Assembly (NCBI GenBank): GCA_052143315.1
Contig: JBKQTE010000097.1
Location: 114,415-178,414 of the forward strand
From: DASZIT01 sp052143315
Lineage (GTDB): Bacteria; Actinomycetota; Acidimicrobiia; Acidimicrobiales; RAAP-2
Direction of reading: 5' to 3'
DNA: 64,000 nucleotides
A program made the translations under genes and the position numbers. Within the stretch, counting starts at the first letter, position 1; every line of letters begins with the position of its first letter. The notes below the pieces were generated by a model that had not been told where the DNA came from, made no database searches, and saw only the letters and a program-made list of their open reading frames with translations. Positions 1 to 7,455 of the stretch are shown here, piece by piece.

Positions 1-42
1 GGCTCGCATCGTCCCTGCCGGCGTGTTGGCAGCGGGCCCCAC

Positions 43-483
43 TCAGCCGACCATGCGATTCCACCACGACGGCGGGCCGTGCCGAACGTGCCGCACCGAC
101 GCCGGTTCGGCGGGCGAAAGGTCGGACGGGGGGGACCCGTCCGTCAGCGGCAGCTGGCTGCACGACGGGCACGACCGCACCCCGTCCACCATGCGGGTGA
201 CACCGACAGCCCCGCAGCGTTGGCACGATCGGCCGACGAAGACGGCGGTCGACGGATGGTCCCGTCTGGACGACTCCTCGGCCAGGCGGCGCTGGACGTC
301 CTCGCAGAGCTGGAAGGCGCCCGACTCCGAGCGCTCGACGAGCTCCCAGGTCAGGAGGTCGCGCAGGAGCGGGGTGAGCCGGTCCAGTCGAGCCTGCCGG
401 GCCCCCGTCCCGGTACGTTCGGCAGTCGTGCGCGCCACGATCTGCGGTATCTGCTGGTGTCCTCCGACCGATGCCTGTTCCAC
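43..483 (-). CDS. Hypothetical protein with C-terminal zinc ribbon
   Basis: About 146 aa. The middle is a charged helical segment (LLRDLLTWELVERSE). The C-terminal third carries two Cys pairs (SCQRCG and SCPSC) about 17 residues apart, as in a zinc ribbon that may bind nucleic acid or protein. I chose the GTG at 483 because GAGAGGAG lies just upstream; an upstream in-frame start would add 16 unconvincing residues. A CAGGGCCGAACGTCAC motif lies about 105 bp upstream, so the gene may belong to the DevR-like regulon of this region. No function recognised. Confidence 0.6.
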   Translation of the reverse strand: MEQASVGGHQQIPQIVARTTAERTGTGARQARLDRLTPLLRDLLTWELVERSESGAFQLCEDVQRRLAEESSRRDHPSTAVFVGRSCQRCGAVGVTRMVDGVRSCPSCSQLPLTDGSPPSDLSPAEPASVRHVRHGPPSWWNRMVG

Positions 484-587
484 GTCGGCTCCTCTCTGCA
501 CGTCTGCCTCAGCGACCCCACCATCGTGCACCCGAACAGTCCGGTTGTGTCGTCAGGTCGATCGTGCCCGGCGATGCTCGTCCCCGC

Positions 588-603
588 CAGGGCCGAACGT
601 CAC
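588..603. promoter_or_regulatory. DevR/DosR-like box (site 1)
   Basis: CAGGGCCGAACGTCAC. One of about ten near-matches in this window to a consensus CAGGGCCGAAAGTCCC. It sits between the 3' end of the split-barrel gene and the start of the zinc-ribbon gene, about 105 bp upstream of the latter. Assignment to a DevR-type regulator is inferred from recurrence and from resemblance to the GGGAC-N4-GTCCC core of the mycobacterial DosR box. Confidence 0.5.
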
Positions 604-610
604 CTTCGCC

Positions 611-1033
611 TCACTCGACGATCAACAGGGGGAACCGGCGACCGGTGACCACGTCGGGCCGGATGGACAGCACGATGGCGCCGGGGTTGGGGACCAGAGG
701 GGTCGGCAGACCGACGATCAGGTCGGCATCGTCGGGATCCAGCACGGTGGCCAGCCCCCGCACCAGCACGCTCCAGGCCAGGCCCTCCACCTCGTCCACC
801 TCGTCCACCTCGAAGGCCACCAGGTGGTCGAGCGCCCCCTGGGACAGGCTCCCGATGCCGATCCTGATCAGCACCGAGTGGTCGTGCACGACGAAGTTGA
901 TGGGGAGCACCACCGGGGCCTGGTCGCCGCCCACCGCCAGGCGGCCGACCATCCGCTCCTTGCCGCCGATGGCCAGCAGGCGGTAGCACTCTGCCGGGCT
1001 CAGCACTTCGGAACCGCGTTGGTCGATCCACAT
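611..1033 (-). CDS. Pyridoxamine 5'-phosphate oxidase-like (split-barrel flavin) protein
   Basis: 140 aa, matching single-domain PNPOx/nitroimidazole-reductase-like proteins. Family features seen: N-terminal helix LSPAECYRLLA, a strand with GRLAV, the PINFVVHDHSVLIRI strand, and the acidic LVAFEVDEVDE strand before SVLVRGLA. Such proteins bind FMN, F420 or heme; the substrate cannot be assigned. The ATG at 1033 gives the family's usual N-terminus; the longer reading frame upstream is low complexity. It is divergent from the acetyltransferase operon across a region holding two DevR-like boxes. A related gene lies at 17975-18385. Confidence 0.8.
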   Translation of the reverse strand: MWIDQRGSEVLSPAECYRLLAIGGKERMVGRLAVGGDQAPVVLPINFVVHDHSVLIRIGIGSLSQGALDHLVAFEVDEVDEVEGLAWSVLVRGLATVLDPDDADLIVGLPTPLVPNPGAIVLSIRPDVVTGRRFPLLIVE

Positions 1034-1067
1034 GCATCCATGGTGACACGCCGGAACCGTGTCCAGT

Positions 1068-1082
1068 AGGGACGGAAGTCCC
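1068..1082. promoter_or_regulatory. DevR/DosR-like box (site 2)
   Basis: AGGGACGGAAGTCCC. The GGGAC/GTCCC arms form a perfect inverted repeat around a 4-nt centre, the copy closest to the mycobacterial DosR core. It lies in the divergent intergenic region, 35 bp from the split-barrel gene start and 64 bp from the acetyltransferase start. Confidence 0.6.
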
Positions 1083-1104
1083 GACCCGAGCCCTCTGGGG
1101 GGTG

Positions 1105-1120
1105 GTGACCTTCGGCCCTG
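1105..1120. promoter_or_regulatory. DevR/DosR-like box (site 3)
   Basis: Read on the minus strand it is CAGGGCCGAAGGTCAC, identical to the copy at 14866-14881. It is the second motif in the same divergent intergenic region, 25 bp before the acetyltransferase start. Confidence 0.55.
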
Positions 1121-1145
1121 GCGGCCGGAGCGGCGGTCGGGGACC

Positions 1146-1805
1146 ATGGTGGTGATGCCGGAGGATCCGGAGGTGCGAGGAACGGTGCTGGCCCCGCCCG
1201 GGTACCCTGCCGACCTCGAGCGGGACGTCGTCTCCCCGACCGGCGAGCGCTACCACCTCCGGCCGATCCGTCCGGACGACGCCGAGCGCCTGGTCGCCTT
1301 CCATGTCCGCTTGTCGACCCGCTCCACCTACCTCCGGTTCTTCCGGGTCCACCCGGTGCTCTCCGACGACGAGGTCGAGCGGTTCACCTGCGTCGACTAC
1401 CGCGACCGGCTGGCGCTGGTGGTGCTCCGCGACGACGTGCTGGTGGCGGTCGGGCGCTTCGACCGGACGCCGGACACCTCCGAGGCCGAGGTGGCGTTCG
1501 TGGTGGCCGACGCCCATCAGCACCACGGCCTGGCCAGGCTGCTCCTCGACGAGCTGGCCCGAGCGGCGTGGGAGCGCGGGATCACCGTCTTCGTGGCCGA
1601 GACCCTCGCCGAGAACCGCCCCATGATCGAGGTCTTTCTGGCGTCGGGGTTCCGGGTCACGACCAGCCGGGAGTACGACACCGTCAGCCTGCGGTTCGGC
1701 ATCGAGCCGGACGAGGCGTACCGGGCGGTGCTGGCCAAGCGGGAGGCCGCCCGCCGACGCGCCGCCGCCTCCCGAGACGCCGAAGGGAACGCCGGGCAGT
1801 GCTGA
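1146..1805 (+). CDS. GNAT family N-acetyltransferase
   Basis: 219 aa from the ATG at 1146. The GNAT fold is visible: LRPIRPDDAERL start, STYLRFFRVHP (typical of the Pat/GNAT domain of protein acetyltransferases), the AEVAFVVADAHQHHGLARLLL strand and acetyl-CoA loop, and the ENRPMIEVFLASGF C-terminal motif. It resembles the catalytic domain of actinobacterial protein lysine acetyltransferases but has no cyclic-nucleotide or ACS-like domain. The stop overlaps the start of the following deacetylase, implying translational coupling. Acetylation of protein lysines is an inference. Confidence 0.85.
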   Translation: MVVMPEDPEVRGTVLAPPGYPADLERDVVSPTGERYHLRPIRPDDAERLVAFHVRLSTRSTYLRFFRVHPVLSDDEVERFTCVDYRDRLALVVLRDDVLVAVGRFDRTPDTSEAEVAFVVADAHQHHGLARLLLDELARAAWERGITVFVAETLAENRPMIEVFLASGFRVTTSREYDTVSLRFGIEPDEAYRAVLAKREAARRRAAASRDAEGNAGQC

Positions 1806-2839
1806 TCCTGGCGGGGCCGACCGGCGGGCACGAGCACGACGGCGGCCCGTACCATCCCGAGCAGCCGGGCCGCATCGCCGCGGTGATGGCCGGGATCGGC
1901 GACCTCCGGCTGGGCGGGGAGCTGGTGTCGGTGCCGGCCACCCCGGCGCCGGTCGCCGATCTGGCCCGGGTGCACTCCGTGACGTACCTCGACGAGCTGG
2001 AGTCCTTCTGCCGCCGGGGAGGTGGTGAGCTCGATCCCGACACCTACGCCGGACCCGATTCGTGGAACGCCGCCCTGCAGGCGGCCGGCGCCGGGCTGGC
2101 GGCGGTGGAGGAGCTGGCTCGGACGGGCGACGGCGTCGGCTTCGTGGCCGCCCGGCCACCCGGCCACCACGCCGAGAGGGACCGGGGCATGGGCTTCTGC
2201 CTCCTCAACAACGTGGCGGTCACCGCCGCCGCCCTCACCGCCGCCGGTCACCGGGTGTTGATCATCGACTGGGACGTCCATCACGGCAACGGGACCCAGG
2301 CGATCTTCTGGGACGACCCCGGGGTGCTCTACGTGTCCACCCATCAGTGGCCGCTCTTCCCGGGGAGCGGCAGAGCGGTGGAGATCGGGGGGGTCACCGC
2401 CCTGGGGCTCACCGTCAACGTGCCGTTGCCGGCCGGTGCCACCGGGGACGTGGTGCGCCGGGCCCTGGAGCAGGCCGCCGGGCCCGCCATCGAGGGGTTC
2501 GCCCCCGACTGGGTGCTGGTCTCCTGCGGGTTCGACGCCCATCGGGCCGACCCCCTGGGGGAGCTGGCCCTGTCCACCGGCGACTTCGCCGCACTCGCCC
2601 TGATGGCACGCCAGTACGCTCCCGCCCCCGGCCGCCTGCTCCTGTTCCTCGAGGGCGGCTACGACCCGGTCGCCCTGCGGGCGTCGGTGACCGCCACCCT
2701 CGGTGCCCTGCTGGGCGACGCCGGGCGGCCGGAGGCGGAGACGAACGGCGGCCCCGGTCTCGAGCAGGTGGCGGTGGCCGCCACCACCCGGCAGCGGGCT
2801 ATCGTCCTGGCCGGCGAGTCCGCCCCGATGGATCTCTGA
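1799..2839 (+). CDS. Histone deacetylase family (AcuC/class II HDAC-like) deacetylase
   Basis: 346 aa from a GTG at 1799 that overlaps the upstream stop by 7 bp. HDAC signatures are complete: tandem His in RPPGHHA, the zinc-binding DWDVHHGNG and FDAHRADPLG, and a GGYD turn near the C-terminus. Arginase/deacetylase-fold enzymes of this type remove acyl groups from lysines or small amines. Being coupled to a GNAT and followed by a USP suggests a reversible-acetylation unit acting on stress proteins; this is inference. Confidence 0.9.
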   Translation: MLILAGPTGGHEHDGGPYHPEQPGRIAAVMAGIGDLRLGGELVSVPATPAPVADLARVHSVTYLDELESFCRRGGGELDPDTYAGPDSWNAALQAAGAGLAAVEELARTGDGVGFVAARPPGHHAERDRGMGFCLLNNVAVTAAALTAAGHRVLIIDWDVHHGNGTQAIFWDDPGVLYVSTHQWPLFPGSGRAVEIGGVTALGLTVNVPLPAGATGDVVRRALEQAAGPAIEGFAPDWVLVSCGFDAHRADPLGELALSTGDFAALALMARQYAPAPGRLLLFLEGGYDPVALRASVTATLGALLGDAGRPEAETNGGPGLEQVAVAATTRQRAIVLAGESAPMDL

Positions 2840-2853
2840 GCAGAGGAGCGACC

Positions 2854-3273
2854 ATGCCCGGTTTGCAGGCGATCGCGGTGGGGTTCGACGGGTCCGCCGA
2901 CTCGGAGGTGGCACTGGCGTGGGCGGCCGGGCTGGCTCACCGGGAGGGTGGCCGCCTGGTGGTGGTCCACGCGGTGGGGCTGCTGGAGCACGCCGGCATG
3001 TCCCATCACGTCGCCGCCCACCAGGAGACGGCGGTCCGGATCGCCGGCGAGGCCGGAATGGACCCGGACGACGTGGTGTGGTCGCCGGTAGACGGCGACC
3101 CGTGCTCGGCGCTGCTCCGCACCATCGGCCAGCCCCCCGTCGTCGACCTGGTGGTGGTGGGCTCCCGCGGCGCCGGTGCCCACGGGGGGTCGGTGCTGGG
3201 CAGCACCAGCCTCGAGCTGACCGAGCGGTCCCCGGTGCCGGTGGTCATCGTGCCCACCGGGGCCCACCGGTAG
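2854..3273 (+). CDS. Universal stress protein (single UspA domain)
   Basis: 139 aa; GAGGAG lies 5 bp before the ATG. UspA features: first strand IAVGFDGS, and the nucleotide-binding signature GSRGAGAHGGSVLGSTS followed by VPVVIVP. Third gene of the acetyltransferase-deacetylase operon, 14 bp after the deacetylase. In mycobacteria many USPs belong to the DosR regulon, which fits the two motif copies before this operon. Confidence 0.88.
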   Translation: MPGLQAIAVGFDGSADSEVALAWAAGLAHREGGRLVVVHAVGLLEHAGMSHHVAAHQETAVRIAGEAGMDPDDVVWSPVDGDPCSALLRTIGQPPVVDLVVVGSRGAGAHGGSVLGSTSLELTERSPVPVVIVPTGAHR

Positions 3274-3298
3274 GACCCGACCGTCGCCGTTCGGGTCC
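3273..3298 (+). terminator. Candidate hairpin terminator after USP gene
   Basis: GGACCCGA and TCGGGTCC form an 8-bp perfect stem around a 10-nt loop, starting at the last base of the USP stop codon and lying between convergent genes. No T-run follows, so it could act from both sides or through Rho. Confidence 0.5.
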
Positions 3299-3322
3299 GC
3301 CTCGAGGTGAACGGTCAGGCGG

Positions 3323-3649
3323 TCACCGTTGCTCGACGATCGTCTTGGCCCGCTGGTAGGCGCTCTGCAGGTCGTGCAGCACGTCGGTGACGCTGGCCCT
3401 CTGCCCCGTCACCCCGGCCGCCACGTCCTTGCCGGCGTACGTCAGCCCCGACCAGACCGCCAGGCCGGCGTTCTGGGCCGTGGACAGCTGCTTCGACAGC
3501 TCGTCCCGGACGTCCATGTCGGCCAGGTCGAGCTGGACGATCAGATCGTCGATCCGTGACCGCCACTCGTCGAGCACCTGCCCGAGTCGCTCGGCGAGGT
3601 CGTTCGGTTGTCCCGAGTTGCCTTCTTGGACGTCGGTCGTCTCGCTCAC
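3323..3649 (-). CDS. Small hypothetical coiled-coil protein
   Basis: 108 aa, GTG start with AGGAG 6-7 bp upstream. Almost wholly helical with heptad-like spacing (LAERLGQVLDEWRSRIDDLIVQLDLADM) and a central GLAVWSGLTYAGKDVAAGV segment. No signal peptide and no family recognised. It follows the cytochrome b operon on the same strand after a gap of about 60 bp, so it may be its distal gene. Confidence 0.65.
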   Translation of the reverse strand: MSETTDVQEGNSGQPNDLAERLGQVLDEWRSRIDDLIVQLDLADMDVRDELSKQLSTAQNAGLAVWSGLTYAGKDVAAGVTGQRASVTDVLHDLQSAYQRAKTIVEQR

Positions 3650-3710
3650 CTGTGTCTCCTTGTCGTTGTGGGTGGTGCTGTCCGTCGTTCCGTCGGTGGC
3701 CTGGGCCGGA

Positions 3711-4706
3711 TCAGCCGGCGACCTTACCGGCCGCCATCTCCCGGTAGTGCCGGCGCCAGATGATCCGGTACACCCGGGTCCATCTGGGGATCGAGCGCAG
3801 CCCGGGGATGAAGGGCAGCAGGGCCAGCAGCAGCGTGAGAATCATCATGATGGCCCACACCTGGAAGTCCGCATTGGTGGACGTCTTCATCGGGGGGATC
3901 TGGTAGAAGGCGGTGTAGAGCCACAGCCACGCCTGGCCGGGGAAGCTTCCCGTCTCGTTCATCATGCCCCACTGGTCGCCCGAAAGGTGCTGGGCGTCGG
4001 CCAGATTGGCGAGGTAGCTGCCGTCGGCGATGAACAGCAGGGGCTTGGTGTAGTCGGTCCCGTAGAACTGGCTGGAGCTGAGCAGCGCACCGTCGAGGGC
4101 GCCGCTCCGGGCCATGGAGGTGAGGGCGCTGATCATCGGCCCTACCGGCCCGTAGTCGCCGGCCGGGACGTGGAGGGTGCCGTCGCTGTAGCTGGCGTTG
4201 GCCACCGCCTTCTCGTAGGCGGCTGTCCAGCCGGCCTGGGTGGCGGCCGGGGCCGAGGTGTACTCGTTGATGGCGGCGTCCAGGGCCGGCTGGCTCGGGA
4301 GCGTCCGGAGCGGTCCGATGACGTCATCCTGGGCGGTGTCGATCGGGTGGTGCACCCCGAAGAAGTTCTCCAGCGAGAACGGACCGATTCCCTGGCTGGC
4401 ACCGGTGGTGGCGTTGTACGGGGGGCCGTAGGTGGCGGTGGGGCTGGTCCCGTCGAGCTCGGTGATCGCCGTCTGGGCGAAGTCGACCGGCGTGTTGGCC
4501 GCCCATCGCTGCACGGTGACCGGCTTCTCGTCGGGAGAGGAGAACACCACCGCCAGCAGGACCACCAGTACGGCCACGGCCACGAAGGCGACGACAGCCT
4601 CCTTGACGATGTCGTAGGGGACGTACTTCCCGTGCCACTCCTCGACGTCCCGGTCCGGGTTGAACCGCTTCTTCCGGCCCGGCCCGGCCGTTGTGGCGGC
4701 GCTCAC
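3711..4706 (-). CDS. Cytochrome b C-terminal (subunit IV-like) membrane protein
   Basis: 331 aa. One hydrophobic helix near residues 30-55, preceded by YVPYDIVKEAVVAF as in cytochrome b6f subunit IV, then about 200 mostly soluble residues, then a C-terminal region (QAWLWLYTAFYQIPP, then WAIMMILTLLLALLPFIPG) that looks like the end of subunit IV. The PEWY motif of the quinol-oxidation site is not visible. The GTG start overlaps the cytochrome b stop (GTGA). It probably forms a complex with the preceding two products. Confidence 0.7.
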   Translation of the reverse strand: MSAATTAGPGRKKRFNPDRDVEEWHGKYVPYDIVKEAVVAFVAVAVLVVLLAVVFSSPDEKPVTVQRWAANTPVDFAQTAITELDGTSPTATYGPPYNATTGASQGIGPFSLENFFGVHHPIDTAQDDVIGPLRTLPSQPALDAAINEYTSAPAATQAGWTAAYEKAVANASYSDGTLHVPAGDYGPVGPMISALTSMARSGALDGALLSSSQFYGTDYTKPLLFIADGSYLANLADAQHLSGDQWGMMNETGSFPGQAWLWLYTAFYQIPPMKTSTNADFQVWAIMMILTLLLALLPFIPGLRSIPRWTRVYRIIWRRHYREMAAGKVAG

Positions 4707-5440
4707 GACTGGATCCCGCCGGTCGTCTGACCTCGGTCCGACACGTTCACGGCGTCGCCGACACCGGTGGCATCCTTGTCGTCGGGGGCGAACGGCGGCA
4801 CCACCCCACGCCGGCGCACCATCAGGACGTGCAGGCCGACGATGACCACCACCACCAGCGGCAGCAGCATGATGTGCCACATCAGCATCTGGCCGAAGTT
4901 GGTCACGTTGAAGATGGCTCCGGCGCCGGTGGAGTTGATGCCGTCCTTGGCCTGCGTGCTGATCCACTGGGAGTCGAAGTTCTGCTGCGAGAGGTAGCCG
5001 GTGAAGGCCGCCCCGACCGAGACCAAGAACGACACCACCCCGGTGATCCAGGTCAGGCGTCGCTTGCCCCGCCAGGCGGCCATGAAGAACTTCCCCCACA
5101 GGTGGACCACCATGAAGAAGAAGAACGCCTCCACGCTCCACAGGTGCAGCGAGTTGACGAACAGGCCGGTGGAGGAGACGTGCCACCACGTCGGACCCAT
5201 GACGGCCAGGACCATCCCGGTGAGGATCACCAACGAGAGGGCGGCGATGGTGAGGACCCCGAACACGTAGATGGCCGAGGCCACGTAGGCGGGCTGACGG
5301 TCGGGCATCAGCCGCTCGGGCGGCAGGGCGCGGACGGCAGTGCCCCGGAGCTTGGCGGTCCACTGGTCGGCGTCCTCGGGACGGATCGCCGAAGGCGAGT
5401 CCGGAGGTGGCTCGGCCTCCACGGGGGGGCTAGTCGTCAC
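4703..5440 (-). CDS. Cytochrome b6-type diheme subunit
   Basis: 245 aa with four predicted helices. Heme ligands are clear: HLWSVEAFFFFMVVH (His pair 14 apart) and HIMLLPLVVVVIVGLH (15 apart); 15 in the second pair is the b6-type spacing rather than the mitochondrial one. GYLSQQNFDSQWIS follows the first pair. No Rieske protein or cytochrome c/f gene is encoded nearby, so its partner and quinone reaction are unclear. It lies between two genes it overlaps, forming a three-gene operon. Confidence 0.85.
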   Translation of the reverse strand: MTTSPPVEAEPPPDSPSAIRPEDADQWTAKLRGTAVRALPPERLMPDRQPAYVASAIYVFGVLTIAALSLVILTGMVLAVMGPTWWHVSSTGLFVNSLHLWSVEAFFFFMVVHLWGKFFMAAWRGKRRLTWITGVVSFLVSVGAAFTGYLSQQNFDSQWISTQAKDGINSTGAGAIFNVTNFGQMLMWHIMLLPLVVVVIVGLHVLMVRRRGVVPPFAPDDKDATGVGDAVNVSDRGQTTGGIQS

Positions 5441-5612
5441 GATGGCTCCGTTTCGACGGCAGCGGCAGGAAGATGGCGGCCACGAACACCACGATCATCA
5501 GAAGGATCAGGGTGAGGTTGGCCACCGAGATCTGGACGAATCCCCACTTCAGGTAGTGGCCGGGACCGTTCAGGTTGATGAGCGACCCGAGAATCGCCAG
5601 GGTGACGGTCAT
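5430..5612 (-). CDS. Small single-span membrane protein of the cytochrome b operon
   Basis: 60 aa. GHYLKWGFVQISVANLTLI leads into one transmembrane helix (LILLMIVVFVAAIFLPLP) and a basic tail (SKRSHRD). GGGAGG lies just upstream of the ATG. The 3' end overlaps the cytochrome b start by 11 bp. It looks like a small accessory subunit of the b-type complex. The start also overlaps the stop of a possible 13-codon leader. Confidence 0.7.
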   Translation of the reverse strand: MTVTLAILGSLINLNGPGHYLKWGFVQISVANLTLILLMIVVFVAAIFLPLPSKRSHRDD

Positions 5613-5650
5613 GTCGGCCTCCCGGCCGGGCGCTCAGGGGTCTCACGCAT
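5609..5650 (-). other. Possible 13-codon leader ORF
   Basis: ATG at 5650 preceded by AAGGAG at ideal spacing; encodes MRETPERPAGRPT and stops with a TGA overlapping the next ATG (ATGA). The strong ribosome site and the coupled stop argue that ribosomes may load here. It could be a leader peptide controlling entry into the cytochrome b operon, or just a landing site. Too short to judge by codon use. Confidence 0.4.
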
Positions 5651-5668
5651 AGTGTGCTCCTTCTCGAC

Positions 5669-5702
5669 CGGTATTCCTCCATCACCCTACGGAGGAATAC
5701 CG
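5669..5702. promoter_or_regulatory. 12-bp-stem inverted repeat in cytochrome b operon leader
   Basis: CGGTATTCCTCC and GGAGGAATACCG are perfect inverted arms around a 10-nt loop. In the minus-strand transcript the hairpin would sit 19 nt before the leader ORF. It is unusually AT-rich for this genome. It may be an operator or an RNA hairpin. Confidence 0.55.
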
Positions 5703-5706
5703 TGTC

Positions 5707-5734
5707 CCAACTAGGGCCGAAATGCCCTAGTTGG
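5707..5734. promoter_or_regulatory. 28-bp palindrome containing a DevR-like core (site 4)
   Basis: CCAACTAGGGC and GCCCTAGTTGG are perfect 11-bp arms around CGAAAT. The middle (AGGGCCGAAATGCCC) matches the motif found before other genes here. It lies 8 bp past the cydC stop and upstream of the cytochrome b operon. Role as an operator for that operon is preferred; it could also terminate cydC, though no T-run is present. Confidence 0.6.
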
Positions 5735-5742
5735 AACGCCGG

Positions 5743-7455
5743 TCAGGTGGCGGCGGGGGTGCCGGCCAGGTGATCCTCGACCACCCGGCCGTGGTCGAGG
5801 ACCACCACCTCGTCGAAGTGCTCCACCTCGCCGGGACGGTGGGTGACCAGCACCACCGATCGGCCCTCGGTGGCGGCCAGCACGTCGGCCAGCAGCCGGT
5901 CGGCGGTGGGTTGGTCGAGCCCGGCGGTGGGCTCGTCGAGCACCAGCACCGGCGGGTCGGTGAGCAACGTCCGGGCCAGGGCGATGCGCTGACGCTGGCC
6001 TCCCGACACCTGGGTGCCCCGCTCCCCGACCTGGGTGTCGAGGCCCTCGGGCAGTGACCCCACCCACGACTCGAGCTGGGCCAGGCGCACCACCTCGGCC
6101 ACCTCGGTCGCCGAGGCGTCTGTTCGGCCGAGGGTGATGTTGTTGCGGATGGTGGTGGCGAAGAGGTGGGCGTCCTGGGACAGGAGGCCGACGGTCCGGC
6201 GGACCTCGTCCTGGGCCAGGTCGCCGACCTGTACGCCGTCGATGGTGACGTGGCCGCCCGACAGCGGCCAGAACCGGAGGAGCACGTCGACCAGGCTGGT
6301 CTTGCCGGCGCCGCTCGGGCCGACCACCGCCACACGGCGCCCCGGGGGGATCCGGAGAGTCACCCCGTCCAGGGCCCAGGGGAGCTCGGGACGGTAGCGG
6401 AGCCGGACGCCCTCCAGCACGATCTCCGGTGACTGGCCCGGCGGTCGAGCCGGCAGGGTGGCGGGGTGGGGGGGATCCGTGACCGGCACCGGCAGCTCCG
6501 CCACCGCCAGCAGCCGCCGGGCGGCCTCGACGTACCCGGTGAGCCGGAGGGCGGCGTCGGCCACCGGGGGGACCACGTCGAAGGCGGCCAGCGCCACCAG
6601 GGGGAGCACCCCGAGCATCACCGGGGCCAGGGCGTGGCCCCGGACCGCCGGGACGGCCACCACCAGCACCCCGACGAGGGCGGCGCCGGTGATGGCGGTG
6701 GTCAGGGCGGAGACGGAACCGGTGGCGAACGCCCGTCGGCGGGCCAGGCGGGTCAGGGCACGGTCGGTGTCGAGTGCCCGCCCCAGGTACTCGTCGTCCA
6801 GGCCGTAGGCCAGCAGGTCGGGGGCGCCCTGCAGCAGGTCGACCACCTCGGCGCTGAGCCGGCCCCGTAGCTCGGCCTCCCGGCGGCCGGCCCGGCCCCC
6901 GGCCAGCGCCATCAGGGTCGGGCCCACCAGCCCGGCCAGGAGGCAGGCGCCCAGCACCAGCCCGGCGGCAGGCAGTAGGGCACCGACGATGATCACCGCC
7001 ACCACCGAGACGACCCCGGCCACCAGCAACGGCGAGACGCTCCGCAGGTAGAGGTCCTCCAGGGTGTCCACGTCCTCGGTGGCCCGGGCCAGCAGGTCGC
7101 CGCTGCGGGTGTGGCGCAGGCCGGCCGGGGCCAGCGGCTCGAGCCGGTCGAACAGCCAGAGGCGGAGCCGGGCCAGGACGCCGAAGGCGGCGTCGTGGGA
7201 GACCAGCCGTTCGGCATAGCGGAGGGGGCCCCGGCACAGGGCCAGCAGCTGCACGGCCGCCATCAGGACGGTGAGGGTGTAGAGCGGCGGACGCAGGGCG
7301 GCCTGGTCGATCAACGAGCCCGAGCAGGCCATGAGCCCGATGGTGGCGGCCCCGGCCCCGGCCCCCAGGGCGGCGGAGACGGCCAGGCGCCCCCGGGGCG
7401 GTGCCCCGACCCGCAGCATGGTCCGGAGGGTGCCGAGCTGACCGGTGGATGTCAT
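5743..7455 (-). CDS. cydC: Thiol reductant ABC exporter subunit CydC
   Basis: 570 aa: six-helix ABC exporter domain then an ATPase domain. Walker A GPSGAGKTS, signature VSGGQRQR, Walker B VLVLDEPTAGLD and the switch His in VLVTHR are all intact. With CydD it forms the heterodimer that exports glutathione/cysteine-type thiols, needed to assemble cytochrome bd. The start overlaps the cydD stop by 4 bp (ATGA). Order cydA-cydB-cydD-cydC identifies it. Confidence 0.92.
   Translation of the reverse strand: MTSTGQLGTLRTMLRVGAPPRGRLAVSAALGAGAGAATIGLMACSGSLIDQAALRPPLYTLTVLMAAVQLLALCRGPLRYAERLVSHDAAFGVLARLRLWLFDRLEPLAPAGLRHTRSGDLLARATEDVDTLEDLYLRSVSPLLVAGVVSVVAVIIVGALLPAAGLVLGACLLAGLVGPTLMALAGGRAGRREAELRGRLSAEVVDLLQGAPDLLAYGLDDEYLGRALDTDRALTRLARRRAFATGSVSALTTAITGAALVGVLVVAVPAVRGHALAPVMLGVLPLVALAAFDVVPPVADAALRLTGYVEAARRLLAVAELPVPVTDPPHPATLPARPPGQSPEIVLEGVRLRYRPELPWALDGVTLRIPPGRRVAVVGPSGAGKTSLVDVLLRFWPLSGGHVTIDGVQVGDLAQDEVRRTVGLLSQDAHLFATTIRNNITLGRTDASATEVAEVVRLAQLESWVGSLPEGLDTQVGERGTQVSGGQRQRIALARTLLTDPPVLVLDEPTAGLDQPTADRLLADVLAATEGRSVVLVTHRPGEVEHFDEVVVLDHGRVVEDHLAGTPAAT

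Noticed and set aside
5437..5685. 82-codon ORF starting within the 5669-5702 inverted repeat
   Set aside because: Arg/Pro/Gly-rich product overlapping the small membrane protein and cytochrome b starts in another frame; a shadow.
5707..5734. Palindrome read simply as a terminator of cydC
   Set aside because: No T-run follows and its centre matches the motif shared by many promoters here; operator preferred, terminator not excluded.
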